From: Beaufortia kweichowensis
Lineage: Eukaryota > Chordata > Actinopteri > Cypriniformes > Gastromyzontidae
Direction of reading: 5' to 3'
Assembly: GCA_019155185.1 (NCBI GenBank)
Contig: CM032804.1
Location: 17,517,170-17,581,169 of the forward strand
Length of the DNA stretch: 64,000 nucleotides
Shown here one piece after another: positions 11,092 to 24,352 of the stretch. Numbering within the stretch: the stretch's first letter is position 1; each line of letters opens with the position of its first letter. The translations under genes were made by a program, and so were the position numbers. The notes under the pieces were generated by a model that worked only from the letters and a program-made list of their open reading frames with translations, did not search any database and was not told the origin of the DNA.

Positions 11092-12395
11092 GTAGGGGCC
11101 AGTCACTTGTTTAATTTTTTTATCCGGTTTGAACCATAAGGGCTAGCCAAGTAATTTCTAATACGTCTGAATCTGTGGCTCATTCTGAATCAAAAGCACT
11201 ATGAGACATTGCATGACATCATAGAACTTTCCCACCATTCTGAATGTATCAAAAACCTACTTTTTATTATCATTTTGAAATTTATGATAATGTGGCATAT
11301 TTTATGAACGCAAATATGTATCGCTACGAAATTTGGTATGATTAATCAACATCATGTTCTTAGAGGACCTATTAGGTTTTAGGCCAGCACCCCCTAAGAA
11401 TCAAAAGACAGAACAGAATTTATAAACCTTGCTTATAGCATATGAAAAATTTGACAAATTGTCACGAACATGACATCACTGGATTCAATGGGTCATGCTG
11501 AATCCTTCTATACTAAATTTTTCATTTTGCATCATACTTCCAGTCCGATATATTTTTTTAAAACATTTGTCCAATGAAATTAAACTTTGATAGAATGCTT
11601 CTATTAAACTGATCAAATAATTAAACTTTGCATTGTAATTGTTTAACTTGGTCAATAATGCCGGTTTGTGCTAATTATTGCTTAAGGGCTCTTCTCAGGA
11701 GAGTTATGCATGTGGACAGATTTGGTTGCGTAGTGGTCTACAACCCTGACATGTTACCTGTCTGGTTGCCGGTTTGAATCCTGTCATTTGCGTTCCTGGC
11801 ATTAAAATGACTGTTTAGCCAGAAATGGTAGTGCTTTTCTGGAAATGACCTAATCTAAATTTGAACCAACTGTCATGTGATATAACCAACAAAATGTGAT
11901 GTGTTAGCCATTTACCAAATGTTAAAATAATTGGTTAAAATGGTAACTAATGCTGTTGTGTTCTCATTTTTATTTAAGAAACATAACTTTTGTGGCCAGA
12001 CTCAGTGGCGCACCAGTTTAAGTTGCAGGATTAGAAACATTAAAATGGTGGATTTGAATCATGTGTGGAGCGATCTCAGCTTAAAAGTGTTAATTTAGCC
12101 AGACATGGTCCAAAAATGTGTCTTTTCCAAAAGTTGTGCTTTTCTGGGCAAATCTGAATTTAGATCTCGTTTTAAACTTGATCTGAATCTAAGCCAACCA
12201 TGACATGTTGGCCATTTACAAAAATCTTTCCTATATACCTATACAACTAAAATCCAATACATCTATACATTTCATATCTGAACCTGTTTTTTTACTTCTA
12301 TTAAAAATCATCATTACAGACGTTCGTGCTCTTGTTGGGCTTGACCCCGTGATTGCTGCTTGCAGCCATTTCTTCTTCGGAATGTTTTGTTTTTG
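11092..12395. repeat. Ancient dispersed repeat, first segment
   Basis: Non-coding. It shares phrases with 17386-19900 and 20490-20900: ACCATAAGGGCTAGCCA, TGGCTCATTCTGA, CACCCCCTAAGAATCAAA versus CACCCTCTAGTGGTCAAA, and the terminal phrase GGGCTTGACC...GTGATTGCTGCTTGCAGC (12340-12367, again at about 20507-20536). The family is not one I can name. It is cut at about 12395 by an L2 LINE. Confidence 0.6.
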
Positions 12396-13896
12396 TTTGT
12401 TTTTTTTATTTATAAAGCACTATTAAAACAACAGAGCGTTGACCAAAGTGCTGTACAGTGAAGAAAATCTACATAAAGGAAAAAACTAAATAAATAAATA
12501 CATAAATAACAACTTGACACCAACAAGGCATCTAAAACAATACACACAAAACCAGTGCCTCAACACACTGCAGTCTCAAAAGCTAAACTAAGAAGATGTG
12601 CCTTCAGGTGTCTGTTAAAAATATTTAGAGTGGGAGACACTCTGATATGAGATGGTAAACAATTTTAGGGAATTGTCAAACAATACCCCTTGATTTTTGA
12701 CTAACGGTTTACAAAAAGAGGTCAGCTCACCTAAATTTGACAGTTCAGGAAGAGCAGGACCACCAAACCAAATAAGCTCCGTTTTACTTTCATTAAAATT
12801 TAAAAGGTTTGCAGACATCCAGGCTTTAACCTCTTTTAAACAATTCACAAGGGAATCCAGAGCATTTTCATTACTTTTCCTCAGGGGCAAATACATTTGC
12901 GTGCCATCCGCATAGAAATGAAAGGAGATCCCATACTTGCAAAAAAGTGTCCCTAGAGGTAAAATGTATAAAGTAAATAAAATGGGGCGAGAATGGATCC
13001 TTGGGGGACACCGCAGGTCAAAGGGGCAGAAGATGAGAACAAATGGCCTAAATTAACAGAGAAACTTCTGTTCGATTAGAATGATCTAAACTATTTAAGA
13101 GCGGTACCCTGAAAACCCGCCACTTCCTCAAGGCGTGAAACAAGGATCCCATGATCAATCGTATCGAAAGCTGCAGAAAGATCTAAAAGTAAAAGAACCA
13201 CAGAATTACCAGAATCACTTAATAATAAAATATCATTAAGCACTTTTAACAATGCAGACTCTGTACTGTGGTGAGCTTTAAAACCAGACTGAAAAACCTC
13301 AAACACAGCATTATGGTCCAGAAAACTCTGCAATTGGCTAAGAACAGTTTTCTCTAAGACCTTAGATATAAACAGAAGTTTTGATATCGGTCTAAAGTTA
13401 GACAAAACAGAGCAATCCAAATTTGGCTTTTTAACAAGAGGTTGCACTACAGCATGTTTTAATGACAACGGGACCATACCTGAAATCAGACTACCATTAA
13501 TAATAGACAGAATACTAGGGCCAATAATGTCAAAGACGTTTTTAAATAGCCATGATGGAATACTATCCAAGGGACAGATAGTGGGTTTCATCCGACCTAC
13601 AATCCCAGTCAATGTCACAAGAGATACTGGATCAAAATGAGAAAATGTAGCAGAGCAGAGAATAGGAACCAATGGACCTCCATTGCAATTGCCAATCTCA
13701 GATCTAATTGCCGCAATCTTATCTACAAAAAAGTTTTAAAAAATTTCACAGGTCTCAACAGACTCATCAATAAAAAAACTCTGTCACTTGGACTGATCAC
13801 AGATTTTATAGTGCTGAATAGAACTCTAGGTTTATGATAGTTACTAGCAATTAGATCTGAAAGATATTTCTTCTTTGCCTCTTTAACGGAATTCTG
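12396..13896 (-). pseudogene. Outer L2-like LINE, 3' half (reverse transcriptase)
   Basis: The 3' end on the minus strand is the usual TTTATTTATAAAGCAC-type tail (plus orientation, about 12404-12420). Upstream on the minus strand lie AWMSANLLNFNESKTELIWF, LDLSAAFDTIDHGILVSRLE, FQSGFKAHHSTESALLKVLN and LVKKPNLDCSVLSNFRPISK, the core of an L2/CR1-like reverse transcriptase. The frame breaks near 12900-13090. At 13896 the element is interrupted by a second LINE and resumes at about 16039. Confidence 0.87.
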
Positions 13897-14353
13897 ATAA
13901 GTTCAATTCAATTCAATTCAATTTTATTTGTATTAGCGCTTTTCACAAAGGACACTGTATCAAAGCAGCTTTACATGTAATAACAGATAGCAGTCAGTGG
14001 TCAGGGATTCAAAAAAACTCTTTAAGAGAGAAAAAAAACCCCTGACATGACGTGTTATAGTTGCAATCCGTAGCATGTGCAATCCGTAATAAAGGACACA
14101 ATTTGCCATTGATCGCATCTATAACTCGCTATGCAGTTTACAGGATACAGAGACATACATTATAGGATACAGAAATTACTTTAGAGAGTGAGTAAAATGT
14201 TATATGTGAGGTGTAATGTAGTAGATTTGATTGTAATTTAACAGGTGCAGGAGGTTGTCCTGGGTGGTCGTCATTTAGCAGCACCAGGATGGACATCAGG
14301 TGGGGCAGTGTTGTGCCAGCTGGAACTCATTCCTCGGGATACCTCGGAGAAAG

Positions 14354-14472
<119 letters not shown>

Positions 14473-14759
14473 CAGAACAGAGTAGCATTAGCGTAGCAGC
14501 TGTTCCTATGTAGATGTAGGCAGTTATATGTGATAACACATGCAGTATGTAGTATGTGTGTGTGCCCGGTTCCAGTTGAGTTAACTATTGCGGCCTTAGA
14601 GAGTTGGATCTGAGATTATATTAATGCGAGGCTAAAGAGATAAGTCTTTAATTTAAATTTAAACAGTTCGAGTGTGTCTGAGTCCCGGACTTTACTGGGA
14701 AGGTCATTCCATAGTTTTGGTGCTAAGTAGGAGAAGGATCTTCCACCTTTAGATTTTTT

Positions 14760-16029
14760 TTATATTCTTGGAACTATTAACAGCCCGCCATTTTGTGAAC
14801 GCAATGCCCGCGATGGATTGTATGCTGATAGTAGTTCATAGAGGAATAAAGGTGCTAGGCCATTTAGGGCTTTGTATGTAATTAACAATATTTTGAAATG
14901 TATGTGATACTTTACAGGTAGCCAGTGCAGTGTTGCTAGGAGTGGACTTATGTGGTCATACTTTTTTGATCTAGTGAGAACTCTAGCAGCTGCATTTTGA
15001 ACCAGCTGAAGCTTATTCATTTGCTTTGCATGACACCCCCCCAGTAATGAATTACAGTAGTCAATTCTTGAGGTCATAAATGCGTGGATTAGCTTCTCTA
15101 TATCTGAGACAGACAGCATGTGGCGCATCTTTGAAATGTTTCTAAGGTGAAAAAATGCAGTTCGGCATACATTGGAAATGTGATCATTGAAAGACAGGTT
15201 CTTATCTAGAATCACACCTAGGTTCTTGACTGCGGAAGAAGGGACAATGGTGCAGCCTTCTATAGAGATGTTGTGGACTATTGTGTCGTGTTTGGAGCTA
15301 TTAGGTTCAATAATCAGAACCTCTGTCTTGTTGGAGTTAAGTAGAAGGAAGTTGTTTGCCATCCATATTCTAATATCGTTGATACAGTCTATTAGCTTTG
15401 AAAAACAGTGGGTTTTGTCAGGTTCTGAGGAAATATAAAGCTGGGTATCGTCAGTGTAACAGTGTAACAGTCGAAGTTGATGTCATGCTTCTTAATAATA
15501 TCTCCGAGGGGAAGCATATATAGTGCGAAGACAATGGGACCAAGAACTGATCCCTGTGGTACGCCGTGTTTTACCTGAGAGTAATAAGATTTTTCCTCGT
15601 TAGCATAGACAAAGTGGTAGCGACCATTTATGCCAACAAGGTTTTCCAGTCTATCGAGTAGGATTGTATGATCTATTGTATCAAAAGCTGCACTGAGGTC
15701 GAGTAATATAAGAATAGATGTTTCACCGCGATCTGATGCTAGAAGGAGGTCATTTGTCACTCTGAGCATGGCTGTTTCTGTGCTGTGATGGGGCCTGAAT
15801 CCTGATTGAAATTTTTCATAGATGCTATTTTTCGCTAGGAATGTCTGTAGTTGTTTGGACACAACATTTCCAGTATTTTTGATAAGAAGGGCAGATTAGA
15901 GATTGGTCTAAAGTTGGATAGGTCTCCCTGGTCGAGATTAGGTTTTTTAATGAGAGGCCTAATAACTGCCATTTTAAAGGCTGCTGAAACATAGCCTAAT
16001 TCTAAGGATGAATTAATAATATTGAGCAC
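14760..16029 (-). pseudogene. Inner LINE ORF2: reverse transcriptase and C-terminal domain
   Basis: From the 5' side: FRPISNLPFLSKILE (about 15875-15920), FQSGFRPHHSTETAM, LLDLSAAFDTIDHTILLDRL, VPQGSVLGPIVFALYMLPLG, then a frameshift in the YADD region (about 15440-15480), followed by LLLNSNKTEVLIIEP, HMLSVSDIEKLIHAFMTSRI and LATLHWLPVKYHIHFKILLI. The last residues match the 62428 copy almost exactly, so divergence is low and the insertion is recent relative to the outer LINE. The 5' endonuclease is missing. A stop after LLIVPRI removes the last 40 or so residues. Confidence 0.87.
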
Positions 16030-16038
16030 TGGTTCCGA

Positions 16039-17385
16039 AACTGCAGCGAAAAGTGAAAACTAAGTGAAAAGTGACTTCCTAAAAATGCCATAAGACACCT
16101 GCAGTTTATTCCGCTTCCACTTACGCTCAGCTTTTCTACAAGCCTGTCTAAGAGCTGGAGTGACCTCATTAAGCCAGGGCAACAGAATTTAGAATGGAAG
16201 AGCAAGAGGAATTAAATTTATTCAGTAACAACTCCACATCCAAATGGGAAGGGGGGTTCTCCAGAGTTGTTGTACCAGGAGCACTAATAAATATATTTTC
16301 AACATGTTCAACAGCTATAGAGTCAATTTTCCGAACATAGCGAGAAGAAACACGCCTTGCTTACTTCATGATTGAAGAACATCTCAAAAGTGACTGATTT
16401 ATGATCTGAAAAAGGCCACATCATCAATTACAGTATTGCAAATTGACAGGCCCTTTGATAAAACAAGGTCTAAAATATGTCCATGTTCGTGAGTAGGCCC
16501 ATGCACATGTTGCAATAAATTAAAAGAATCAACCAAATTTAAATGGGCAACAGACATGGATATTAAAATCACCCAGTATTAAAAGTCTATCATGTCTGGG
16601 TAGAAGTCCACTCATGAAATCAGCAAATTGCTGAATAAAGTCCTTATTAGACTTAGGAGGCCGATATGTTAATGCACACACTATAGGGCCATTATGCACC
16701 TTTATTTGAAACAGCTGGAGAAAACTTCAGCATGTTTTTGAATATAGATGCAAGACCTCCTCCTCGTCCCGTCAGTCTAGGATTATTAAAATAATTACAG
16801 TCTGATGGAACAAGTTCGGAAAATGGACTGAGATCACCTCTATTAGCCCATGTTTCAGTCATAAATAAAAAGTCCAGATCCCTAGCATTGAAAAAGTCGT
16901 GCAATATAAATGTTTTGTTTAAAAAAGATCTTGTATTAATCAAGGTAAGCCTTTTCACAGTATAATCATCATTTACCGGTAATGTGCGACGTAGATGGCT
17001 AAGATTACGCAGATTCACACCTCGATTCCGAAGACGCGGAGTCCAATGCCGTGTCAGGTATGATCTCACCCGAACCAGTATTCCACCTCGTTTTTCACGC
17101 TTTCTGCGACGCCTCCTCCGGCGCAGAACACAAATCAGCCGGCACAGGTGAGTTGAACACAGCAACGAGACAGGGTGCTGATTAACACAAGGTCCGTTTA
17201 GCTCAGAATTTAGCCGGTCTTCCATACCCTTTTTAATGTCCAGAAGCATTGGCGATCATAGACCAAACGAGCCACAGAGTATTGAGCCAAAGAGACTGAA
17301 GCAAACACAAGTATCAACACTATAAAAACCTGTCCGGAGAACAGACGGCTTGCCGCAAACACTGGCGCCATCTTCATCTTCCATG
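16039..17385 (-). pseudogene. Outer L2-like LINE, 5' half (endonuclease)
   Basis: Minus strand: a basic 5' region (RRRRRRKREKRGG, about 17100-17130), then the endonuclease start LTLINTRSFLNKTFILHDFF, LDFLFMTETWANRGDLSPFS and TGRGGGLASIF, and later GDFNIHV near 16550-16575. WLNEVTPALRQACRKAERKWK (about 16115-16170, with a shift) leads to the break at about 16039, where the inner LINE is inserted; VKEAKKKYLSDLI continues on the other side at about 13850-13890. The 5' boundary near 17385 is set by the return of the dispersed host repeat. Confidence 0.83.
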
Positions 17386-19901
17386 TGTGGAATGTACTGT
17401 ATCTCTTTGGCAGCCCATAAAACCGTACATAGGAAAGTTATGAAATTTGGCATACAGAAACATGACATTCTAATGTGCTGCCACAGCAAATTTGTTGAGC
17501 AAATGATACCAAAATGTTCTAGAATGGCTAGTTGGGCATCAGACATTTTGAGTTTTTTATTTAAATGCATTATTTTAAATATGTTAAATGTAAAAATGTT
17601 TTAGGTCGACACCCCCAGTGGTCAAAAGATATAACGAAATTCATGAAGATGTTTACATTTCTACATATTGTCATGTGATTTATGTATATTGCTTTTATTG
17701 CTCATGCCAAAGCGTGTGATACCACATTTGTCATTTACCATAGTTCCTGTCTGTCCTACAAATTTTTTTGCAAATGTACTGTTTGTACAAATATTTTTTG
17801 AACGTCTCCTATTTCTTCCCATTGACATAAAATATGCTTTTAATGAATTAAAAAAAACCTGAAAGCTATTTAATTGACCAAACTGTTCTTGTACACAGAC
17901 ATGTTTGCTGTCACACCAAAGGACACAGACACATAATTATTTGTCAACTACCCATCTTCTAAATGCTTTCGTGGACTAACTTGATGTGTATCACCTATCA
18001 CTACAAAATCACTACTGGTTTTAAAATGACATCATAACCATCACCACAGTTATTACTGTATTAAGATATATTCTTTTTGGACATATTCCCTGAAGGTACT
18101 TGAGAGATGTGTGGCAAATGTCACCTAATTTAATATTTATTATTAATTAAATAAATTTGTAGAAAGAAAAATAACATCTTTGTTGAAACTGGCATTTTCT
18201 CATACATGTTTTCTGTTTTTCTGCAATTTTGTTCTTCTTCTTCCTCCATGGTAGTCTATGGCAGCCCATAGAACCGTGCATAGGAAAGTTATGAAATTTG
18301 GCAAATTGATGGAGGACTCTCATATGACTCTCATATTCTCATATGTTATTGTGGCAAATTTGGAGTCTCTAAGTCAAACTCTATAGCGCCACCACCAGTT
18401 CAAAATTTCATTTATGTTTATGGTCATAACCTTTGAACCATAAGGGCTAGCCACAAAATTCATGAATCCATGGCTCATTCTGATTCGATGGCACCATGTG
18501 ACGTTACATGACGTCATGTAATTTTCATTTTGAATTGATAAAAAAAAAAACCTACTTTTTTGAGCTTGTCCTAGTTTTTGTCCGATGTGCATGCAACTTG
18601 GTATCTAGTATTTAGAGACACTCTCGACAAAAAGTTATCAAAAGATTTTTGTTACACATACAGTTCTCATACAGCACGTCAAAGAATTTGAAGTAGACGC
18701 ATTGGTACAGTGGTCTAAGCAGCTAGCTAGTAAACTGTGAGGTTGGTGGTTTGAATCTGTCATGTACATTTCCAGAGTGAAAATGTTAGTTTACTCAGAG
18801 ATGGTCCAAAATGTGTTTCTTTTTCATTGTTAGTGTTTTTCTGGGAATAACCTAATCTGAACTTGATCTAAATCTATAAAACTGTAACATGTTGGTCGTT
18901 TTCCATCTGTGGTCCTTAAAGAGTTTTTGGACATTTAAATCATGTTCATTGTTCTGCATTAAGACAATATAGACACACGTCCTCTTTCAGGCAGACCGGC
19001 AACATTCTCCAGTGGATTTAAATGTCTTAATTTGCAAATGGGAGTTTTTATTGTTTGAACTATTTCCTTAAAACCACTTTCTATTTTGTGTAGCTCAGCA
19101 ATCTAATAATGCACATCAGAACTATACTATTTCATTTGACACATTGTGATGAATGATAGGGATATTTGGCTTTTTTTGTTAAGTTTTTTGGTAAAACTTT
19201 TTACCGAATGACAAATCAATCTTGCCCTATGACATCATTTTCCGTCATTAAAATTTTCTCGCCATTTAGAAATTTTCGAAAAACATACTTTTCCAACTCC
19301 TCCCAGAGCGTTTGTCCGATTAGCATATAACTTTTGAATGCTTTTGTCTAAAATCATAAAATTGGACTCGATGGATTCCTTTAGACAAGTTGAGTCAAAT
19401 GATACCCAATGTTCCTCAGTCGGCCATATTGTGCGTCGACCATTTTGAATTTTGTCAACAAATTCAATATTTTATTTTATAAACGCAAATACATTTTGCT
19501 ACAAAACTTCACTTCATCGGGGCCATGGACTAAAAGGACCTGTCAAGTTTTAAGCCAGCACCCTCTAGTGGTCAAAGATATAATGATGTTTATGAAATTG
19601 GTTATTAAATATGACATTATCGACATATTGCAAAATGATTCATAAATTTTAATTTGCTGGCTCATGGCAATTCGGATGATACCACATTTGTAATTTTTGA
19701 CCATATTCATGTGTGCTACAGTGAATTTAGTTCGAAGCATACTTTTTTGAACTCCTACAAATTTCATCCGTGAAATTTGGTTTCTCACATCTAGAGACAA
19801 CCTGACAAAAAGTTATCAAAAGATTTTTCATTGGTCAAATGATTCTTGTATACCATGTCAAGAAATAAAAATGTCGGCATTCTAAAAGGACATGAGGCTG
19901 T
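17386..19901. repeat. Ancient dispersed repeat, second segment
   Basis: Non-coding. GCAGCCCATAGAACCGT...GGAAAGTTATGAAATTTGGCA occurs at about 17410-17455 and 18260-18305, and AACCATAAGGGCTAGCCA at about 18434. Several phrases (CAAATATTTTGCTACAAAACTT, TTTTAAGCCAGCACCCTCTAGTGGTC) parallel 11300-11400. It appears to be several diverged copies in tandem or one long family interrupted by the LINEs. No ORF is conserved. Confidence 0.55.
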
Positions 19902-20313
19902 TGTCACGGACACGCCAGGCTCACAACGCACCCAATCACAGCGCTCACCCTCTCCCGAGTTCTAATCACCGTCACCTGATCCCTATCACCACATCGCCAT
20001 AAAAGACACTCACCTACCACCAGTCATTGTCCAGTCTCATTTGAAGTTACACGGACTCACTTACCTGCTAATGCTACCGTTGCTATTCAGCGTCTTCTCT
20101 CCAGCGTCTTCCCACGATCTTCCTCCATTGTCTCCCCAGTGGTCATCCTCCAGTGTTTCCTCGTCTCCTGTGTTCCTGTGTCTTCCTGTAGTGTTCCAAG
20201 GACAGTATTGTTTACCTTCAGTTTTATTAACGTCTTTCTCTTTTGTTTTGTGCTGTTGTTAATAAATTACCGTTCCTGCCAGCCACTGACTCCGTCCCTT
20301 CTGTTCCGTAACA
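19902..20313 (+). mobile_element. Solo LTR, Ty3/gypsy-type
   Basis: TGTCACGG...CCGTAACA, 412 bases, flanked by GCTGT at 19897-19901 and 20314-20318, a 5-base target duplication. TATA-like CATAAAAGACAC and a late AATAAATTACC fit promoter and polyadenylation signals of an LTR. No internal region remains, so it is the product of LTR-LTR recombination. Confidence 0.88.
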
Positions 20314-20318
20314 GCTGT

Positions 20319-22045
20319 ATCTTCACAAAACTTTTATGTATTGACACTACACTGGTACGTCTCACCATAAGCACATCTTGATCGCTTCATTGTAACTGGG
20401 AAACAGTAATTTTTTATGTTTTATATGCGTATTCTTGTGTGATAGAACTGCTTTTAACATGTCATCATCAGAGTTGTACGCATATATTTTCTTTTGTACC
20501 ACTGATGGGCTTGACCTCGTAATTGCTGCTTGCAGCTTTATTTATTATTATTATTTTTATTCTTCTGCCGTAAAACTGATCATGCAGACCAAACCGTAAG
20601 GCCAAGAGACATGAAACTTGGCCAGATGGTAGTCCTCAATTTGGGAGAGGTATCAAAGTATGACCCAAATTGGCCAGTAGGGGGCGCTACAGTGATGACA
20701 AACGTGTAGTTGCTCATAACTTCTAATCCGTTCATCTCACACTCAATACCTCGTATCGCTGGAATCCTTTGCTCAAGACAAAAAAAATGTATATCTCCGA
20801 TTTCGTTTTCAACATGCGAATTTGCCCGCCATTTTGAATTTAGTCAAAAACCAACTTTTGCGAAATAGTCCTAGGTCATCCCAGATCATCCCAGAATGAG
20901 ATGATCTTAAATTTTTATTATTTTCATTCAGTGACAGCAATTTATTTAAACAAAATTTAACTGCTTATTTGCTGAAATCATTTAACTGTGGTTATATGTA
21001 TCGCCTAAAGCACAATTTCTTTCCAATCGGCTCTTCTGAAGGCTTGTAACCAAAGATGTCTGCAGTTGGCATTAACAGTACTGTAAGTTGATGGTATTCG
21101 GTAAAACTTAAGACCACTGTTTACAGATTTCCGATTCTGGCATCCCAATGCACAAAACTCATTTTCCAGGTGTTGTGTCGAAGTCTGTTCCCCCAGTGTT
21201 TCCTCTTACACTACTGTTTCTCTTAGCACCTGTGGACCATAATCCTGTCGTCTTTTGAAACAGTCATGCGCAGTTGAACCTGTGCGTTGTCAGTGTGACG
21301 TAGGCTGATAATGGTCTATGGAGTGGTTGGACCCAGTAACAGTGGGGCAGAGGTGGTGCGTGGCATCAGACTTAACAAGCTGATTGAACCTATTAAAAAA
21401 GAGACAATACTTTTCTGTAGTAGATTTGATGAGTCACATTGCACTGCATCCAGTGTGGATAGCGTCACTGATTATAATGCATTCTGTATTTTGTAGCACT
21501 GTGCCATTCAAATTTGGTGTAGACACTGTATCAAAGTTCCCCATAATGCTTAGATTTAAAAAAAAATTTGCTCCCATGCTCCATTTAACCCTTAAACATA
21601 AACTTAAGAAAAACATATTTAACGGATATATTCAGGATTATAAGAGTTGTATCTCCCAGGATACATTATTAGCGTATACAAAAAGGACAAAGTCATCAAT
21701 ATTTGCTGCCAAAAATAACTTCCCATTTTGTTTTAAAAACATGTCATACATATGTTTTTCATTCATTTTATAGTTTGTTTAAGTTTTCCATTTATAATAC
21801 AAAGATGGTCAATATTGTGGTTACAGTCACCAGTGTAATTACATTTTTAAACTGCTAATATTCCATTCTAAGACAAAAATAATACTGACTGTATATTGTT
21901 GGAAAGCTCTAGGAGTGTATTTTTGCAAAAGGAATAATGTAGTGAGAGTTCATTTGTTAAATCTCAGGGAACACTTGTTATTGTTATTATTTATGATCTG
22001 TCTGAATACTCGATTCTGATTGGCTGGAAATTATGCATTAAGTAA
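20319..22045. other. Dispersed-repeat tail and unassigned DNA
   Basis: At 20490-20900 the dispersed repeat returns (GGGCTTGACCTCGTAATTGC, then ACCGTAAGGCCAAGAGACATG and GGGGGCGCTACAGTGATGAC). From 20900 to 22045 no gene or clear repeat was identified; the frame at 21384-21773 has no recognisable domain and biased composition. Confidence 0.45.
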
Positions 22046-22188
22046 GGGATAATCGACGGTTAGCTGTGCATTAAAGGATTTTAATGCATAACGCAGAAGT
22101 GAAGAACCGCCCAACGCAAAGCAGAGGGTGGTTGTCTTCGCAAAGTGCGTTAAAATATTTTCATGCAGAGCTAGCCGTCGATTATCCC
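22046..22188. mobile_element. Palindromic MITE-like inverted repeat
   Basis: The left arm GGGATAATCGACGGTTAGCT (22046 on) is matched by the inverted right arm AGCTAGCCGTCGATTATCCC ending at 22188, with paired arms of about 45 bases around a loop of about 55. No coding sequence. This is typical of a small non-autonomous DNA element or hairpin repeat; the family was not identified and no target duplication was confirmed. Confidence 0.7.
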
Positions 22189-22270
22189 GTCGATTGGTCA
22201 TTTGCCAAGTTAAAACAAGTTCAAGCTGTCATTGATGTTTAAAGTGCAACTTTGGACGGACGGGTAAAAC

Positions 22271-22695
22271 TAGGGTTAGTTCCACATTTGTAACTGGTGA
22301 TCAGGTGAGAGAGAGGCAGACAAGGCAGGTAGGGTAAATGAAGAAGGTTTACTTAAAAAAGATGACAGGTACAGCAAACAACAAACGGGGAACAGACAAC
22401 AGGTAATCCAGAAAGGTGAGTTATACAAAAACATCCATGGAGACAAAAACCAGATAACAGATGGGTCAGACAGAATGTTGCATGAGCTAGGGAACACACT
22501 TCATACACAAAGAACTGACTAAGACAGGGTGAAAACAGAGTCCAGATAAAGTGTCCGGGTGATGAATGTCAGGTGAGAACAATGATGATGATGACTGTAA
22601 CAGGTGATGGCAATCCAATATGGCGGACGGTGCTGGTGCAAAGGATGCTGGGAACTGGAGTCCATGGGGAGGTGCAGGGTGAAACCGTGACAGCG
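22271..22695 (-). mobile_element. LTR-like repeat, minus strand, bounds uncertain
   Basis: Read on the minus strand it starts TGTCACGGTTTCACCC near 22694 and ends near CACCAGTTACA (about 22289), about 410 bases, similar in size and ends to the solo LTRs elsewhere in the window. GTTAG lies on both outer sides (22274-22278 and about 22697-22701), possibly the target duplication, but the ends do not abut it cleanly. No internal genes. Confidence 0.5.
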
Positions 22696-22984
22696 TTAGT
22701 TCTGGGTTTAGGCTCGCAGATCCAACACTCTACTTGTTTTTAATCCACAAAGATAAATAAGGCTTCAGCTTGACTAAGAGAGAGAGAAGCGCACAGAGCA
22801 CCTGTCTAATTAACACACACATTTCTCTCTCTCATTTTGTCTTTCTCTCTCTCTTTCTCAATCATTAAATCAAATAAATCATTTTGCCCTATTTTATCTC
22901 GGTCACAGATTTAACCCTTAAATGCATTAAAAGGTATCAAATTTCAATTGCATAACATTCAATTCTAAAACCTTAATTCAACAT

Positions 22985-23291
22985 CACTGATTGCAGCTGT
23001 AATGTGTCAGAGGAGAACTGACCCTCCCGGGAGGAGAACTGAGCCTGGCTTCTCCCAAGGGTTTTTTCTCCATATATTCATCATTGGAGTTTGGGTTTCT
23101 TGCCACAGTCACTGTATTGGAGTGCTCACTGGGAGACTGATGTTAGTAGTCTAGCTTAGTGCTATGTAGTATCCTTAGATTTAAAATTTTGACTACTCTC
23201 GTCTCAACTGCCTTTGTTTTCTCTGTGAAGCTGCTTTGGAACAATGCAACATTGTAAAATGCACCATACAAATAAACCTGAATTGAATTAA
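22985..23291 (+). mobile_element. L2-like LINE 3' UTR fragment
   Basis: GAGGAGAACTGAGCCTGGCTTCTCCC-like text, GGTTTTTTCTCCAT, and the closing GAAGCTGCTTTGGAACAATG ... CAAATAAACCTGAATTGAATT are the characteristic 3' UTR and tail of fish L2-type LINEs. No ORF portion remains. Confidence 0.65.
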
Positions 23292-24352
23292 ACGTCTTTA
23301 GTGACCCGGGACATCAATCACTACTCTCCCTCCCCTCGTTCATCTTGTTAGTATTCCTCAGTATATGTCTTATCAACAATTCAACAAGAAGACAACACAG
23401 AAATGAAAAATAATATCTGTTTTATAGCTAATTTTAGGTAAAAAGTGTATAGGGTCACAAAAGACTCGAAGTAGGTAGTGGATTAGGACGATAATGTATT
23501 TATGCGTTAAAGAGAACAGACTGCTAGGTCTGCGATCTGGAGCACAGAACTAACAAGCCACAACAGACGATCTTGTTTACCTTTCCAACCTAAAGGTGCA
23601 CTACAAACATCAATAACAGTTTTAGCTTGCTTTTAACTTTGCAAAGGATCATAGTGTAAGCAGGATTATCCCTTACATATTCTCTGTTATTATATAACAG
23701 TCTGATCCTAAACCTAAAAACCTCAACAAACTATGTATGATTGAAAAACTTTAGGAGTGTTTTTTTATTTCTTCATCGGTTTGCAATAGGAAATATGTAG
23801 TGACAGTAATTTGTTAAATGTCCGCATTCATGCACAGAATGCATGAATGACACGTAACCATTGTTGGTACAGCAGTTAAAAGTATCAATGAAAGCTCGTT
23901 ATTTGTTATATCAATCTCAAATTTGAAACAAGACTTGTTTAGGCTCGTGACTTTGTTTTTCTAGTATTTCAGTAAAAGATACATTTTATTCAAGTAGTTT
24001 TCAAAAAAATAAAAGATTTTGTTGCAGTACTTATTCTATTAAAATAAACATAAACTGTAATAACGTTTTATTTAATGTTTGGGTGTAGGGATGGCATCAG
24101 CAAATAATCACAGATCTCATTCAAACATGGGTATGGATGTACCGTCCCCAACCTCAGCGTAAAGAGATCTGTCCTCTGTTTAGTTTGTGCTTTCATCTTT
24201 TTCAGTGTTTCTAGTTGCATCTTTATTGGTTTTGCAACAGTTTACTTCCCAAAGAGGTGGATTTAGCGGCTTTTGCTTTTTTTTGACAGAAAAAATATCT
24301 AATGCGTTTAAAACCAAAAACCTGAACATAAGAGCCTGATAAAACAACTTTT
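23292..24352. other. Unassigned AT-rich DNA
   Basis: No gene, RNA or named repeat recognised between the LINE tail and the tandem array. Confidence 0.5.

Noticed and set aside
20041..20381. Ser/Leu/Phe-rich ORFs at 20041 and 20139
   Set aside because: They lie inside the solo LTR with defined ends and target duplication.
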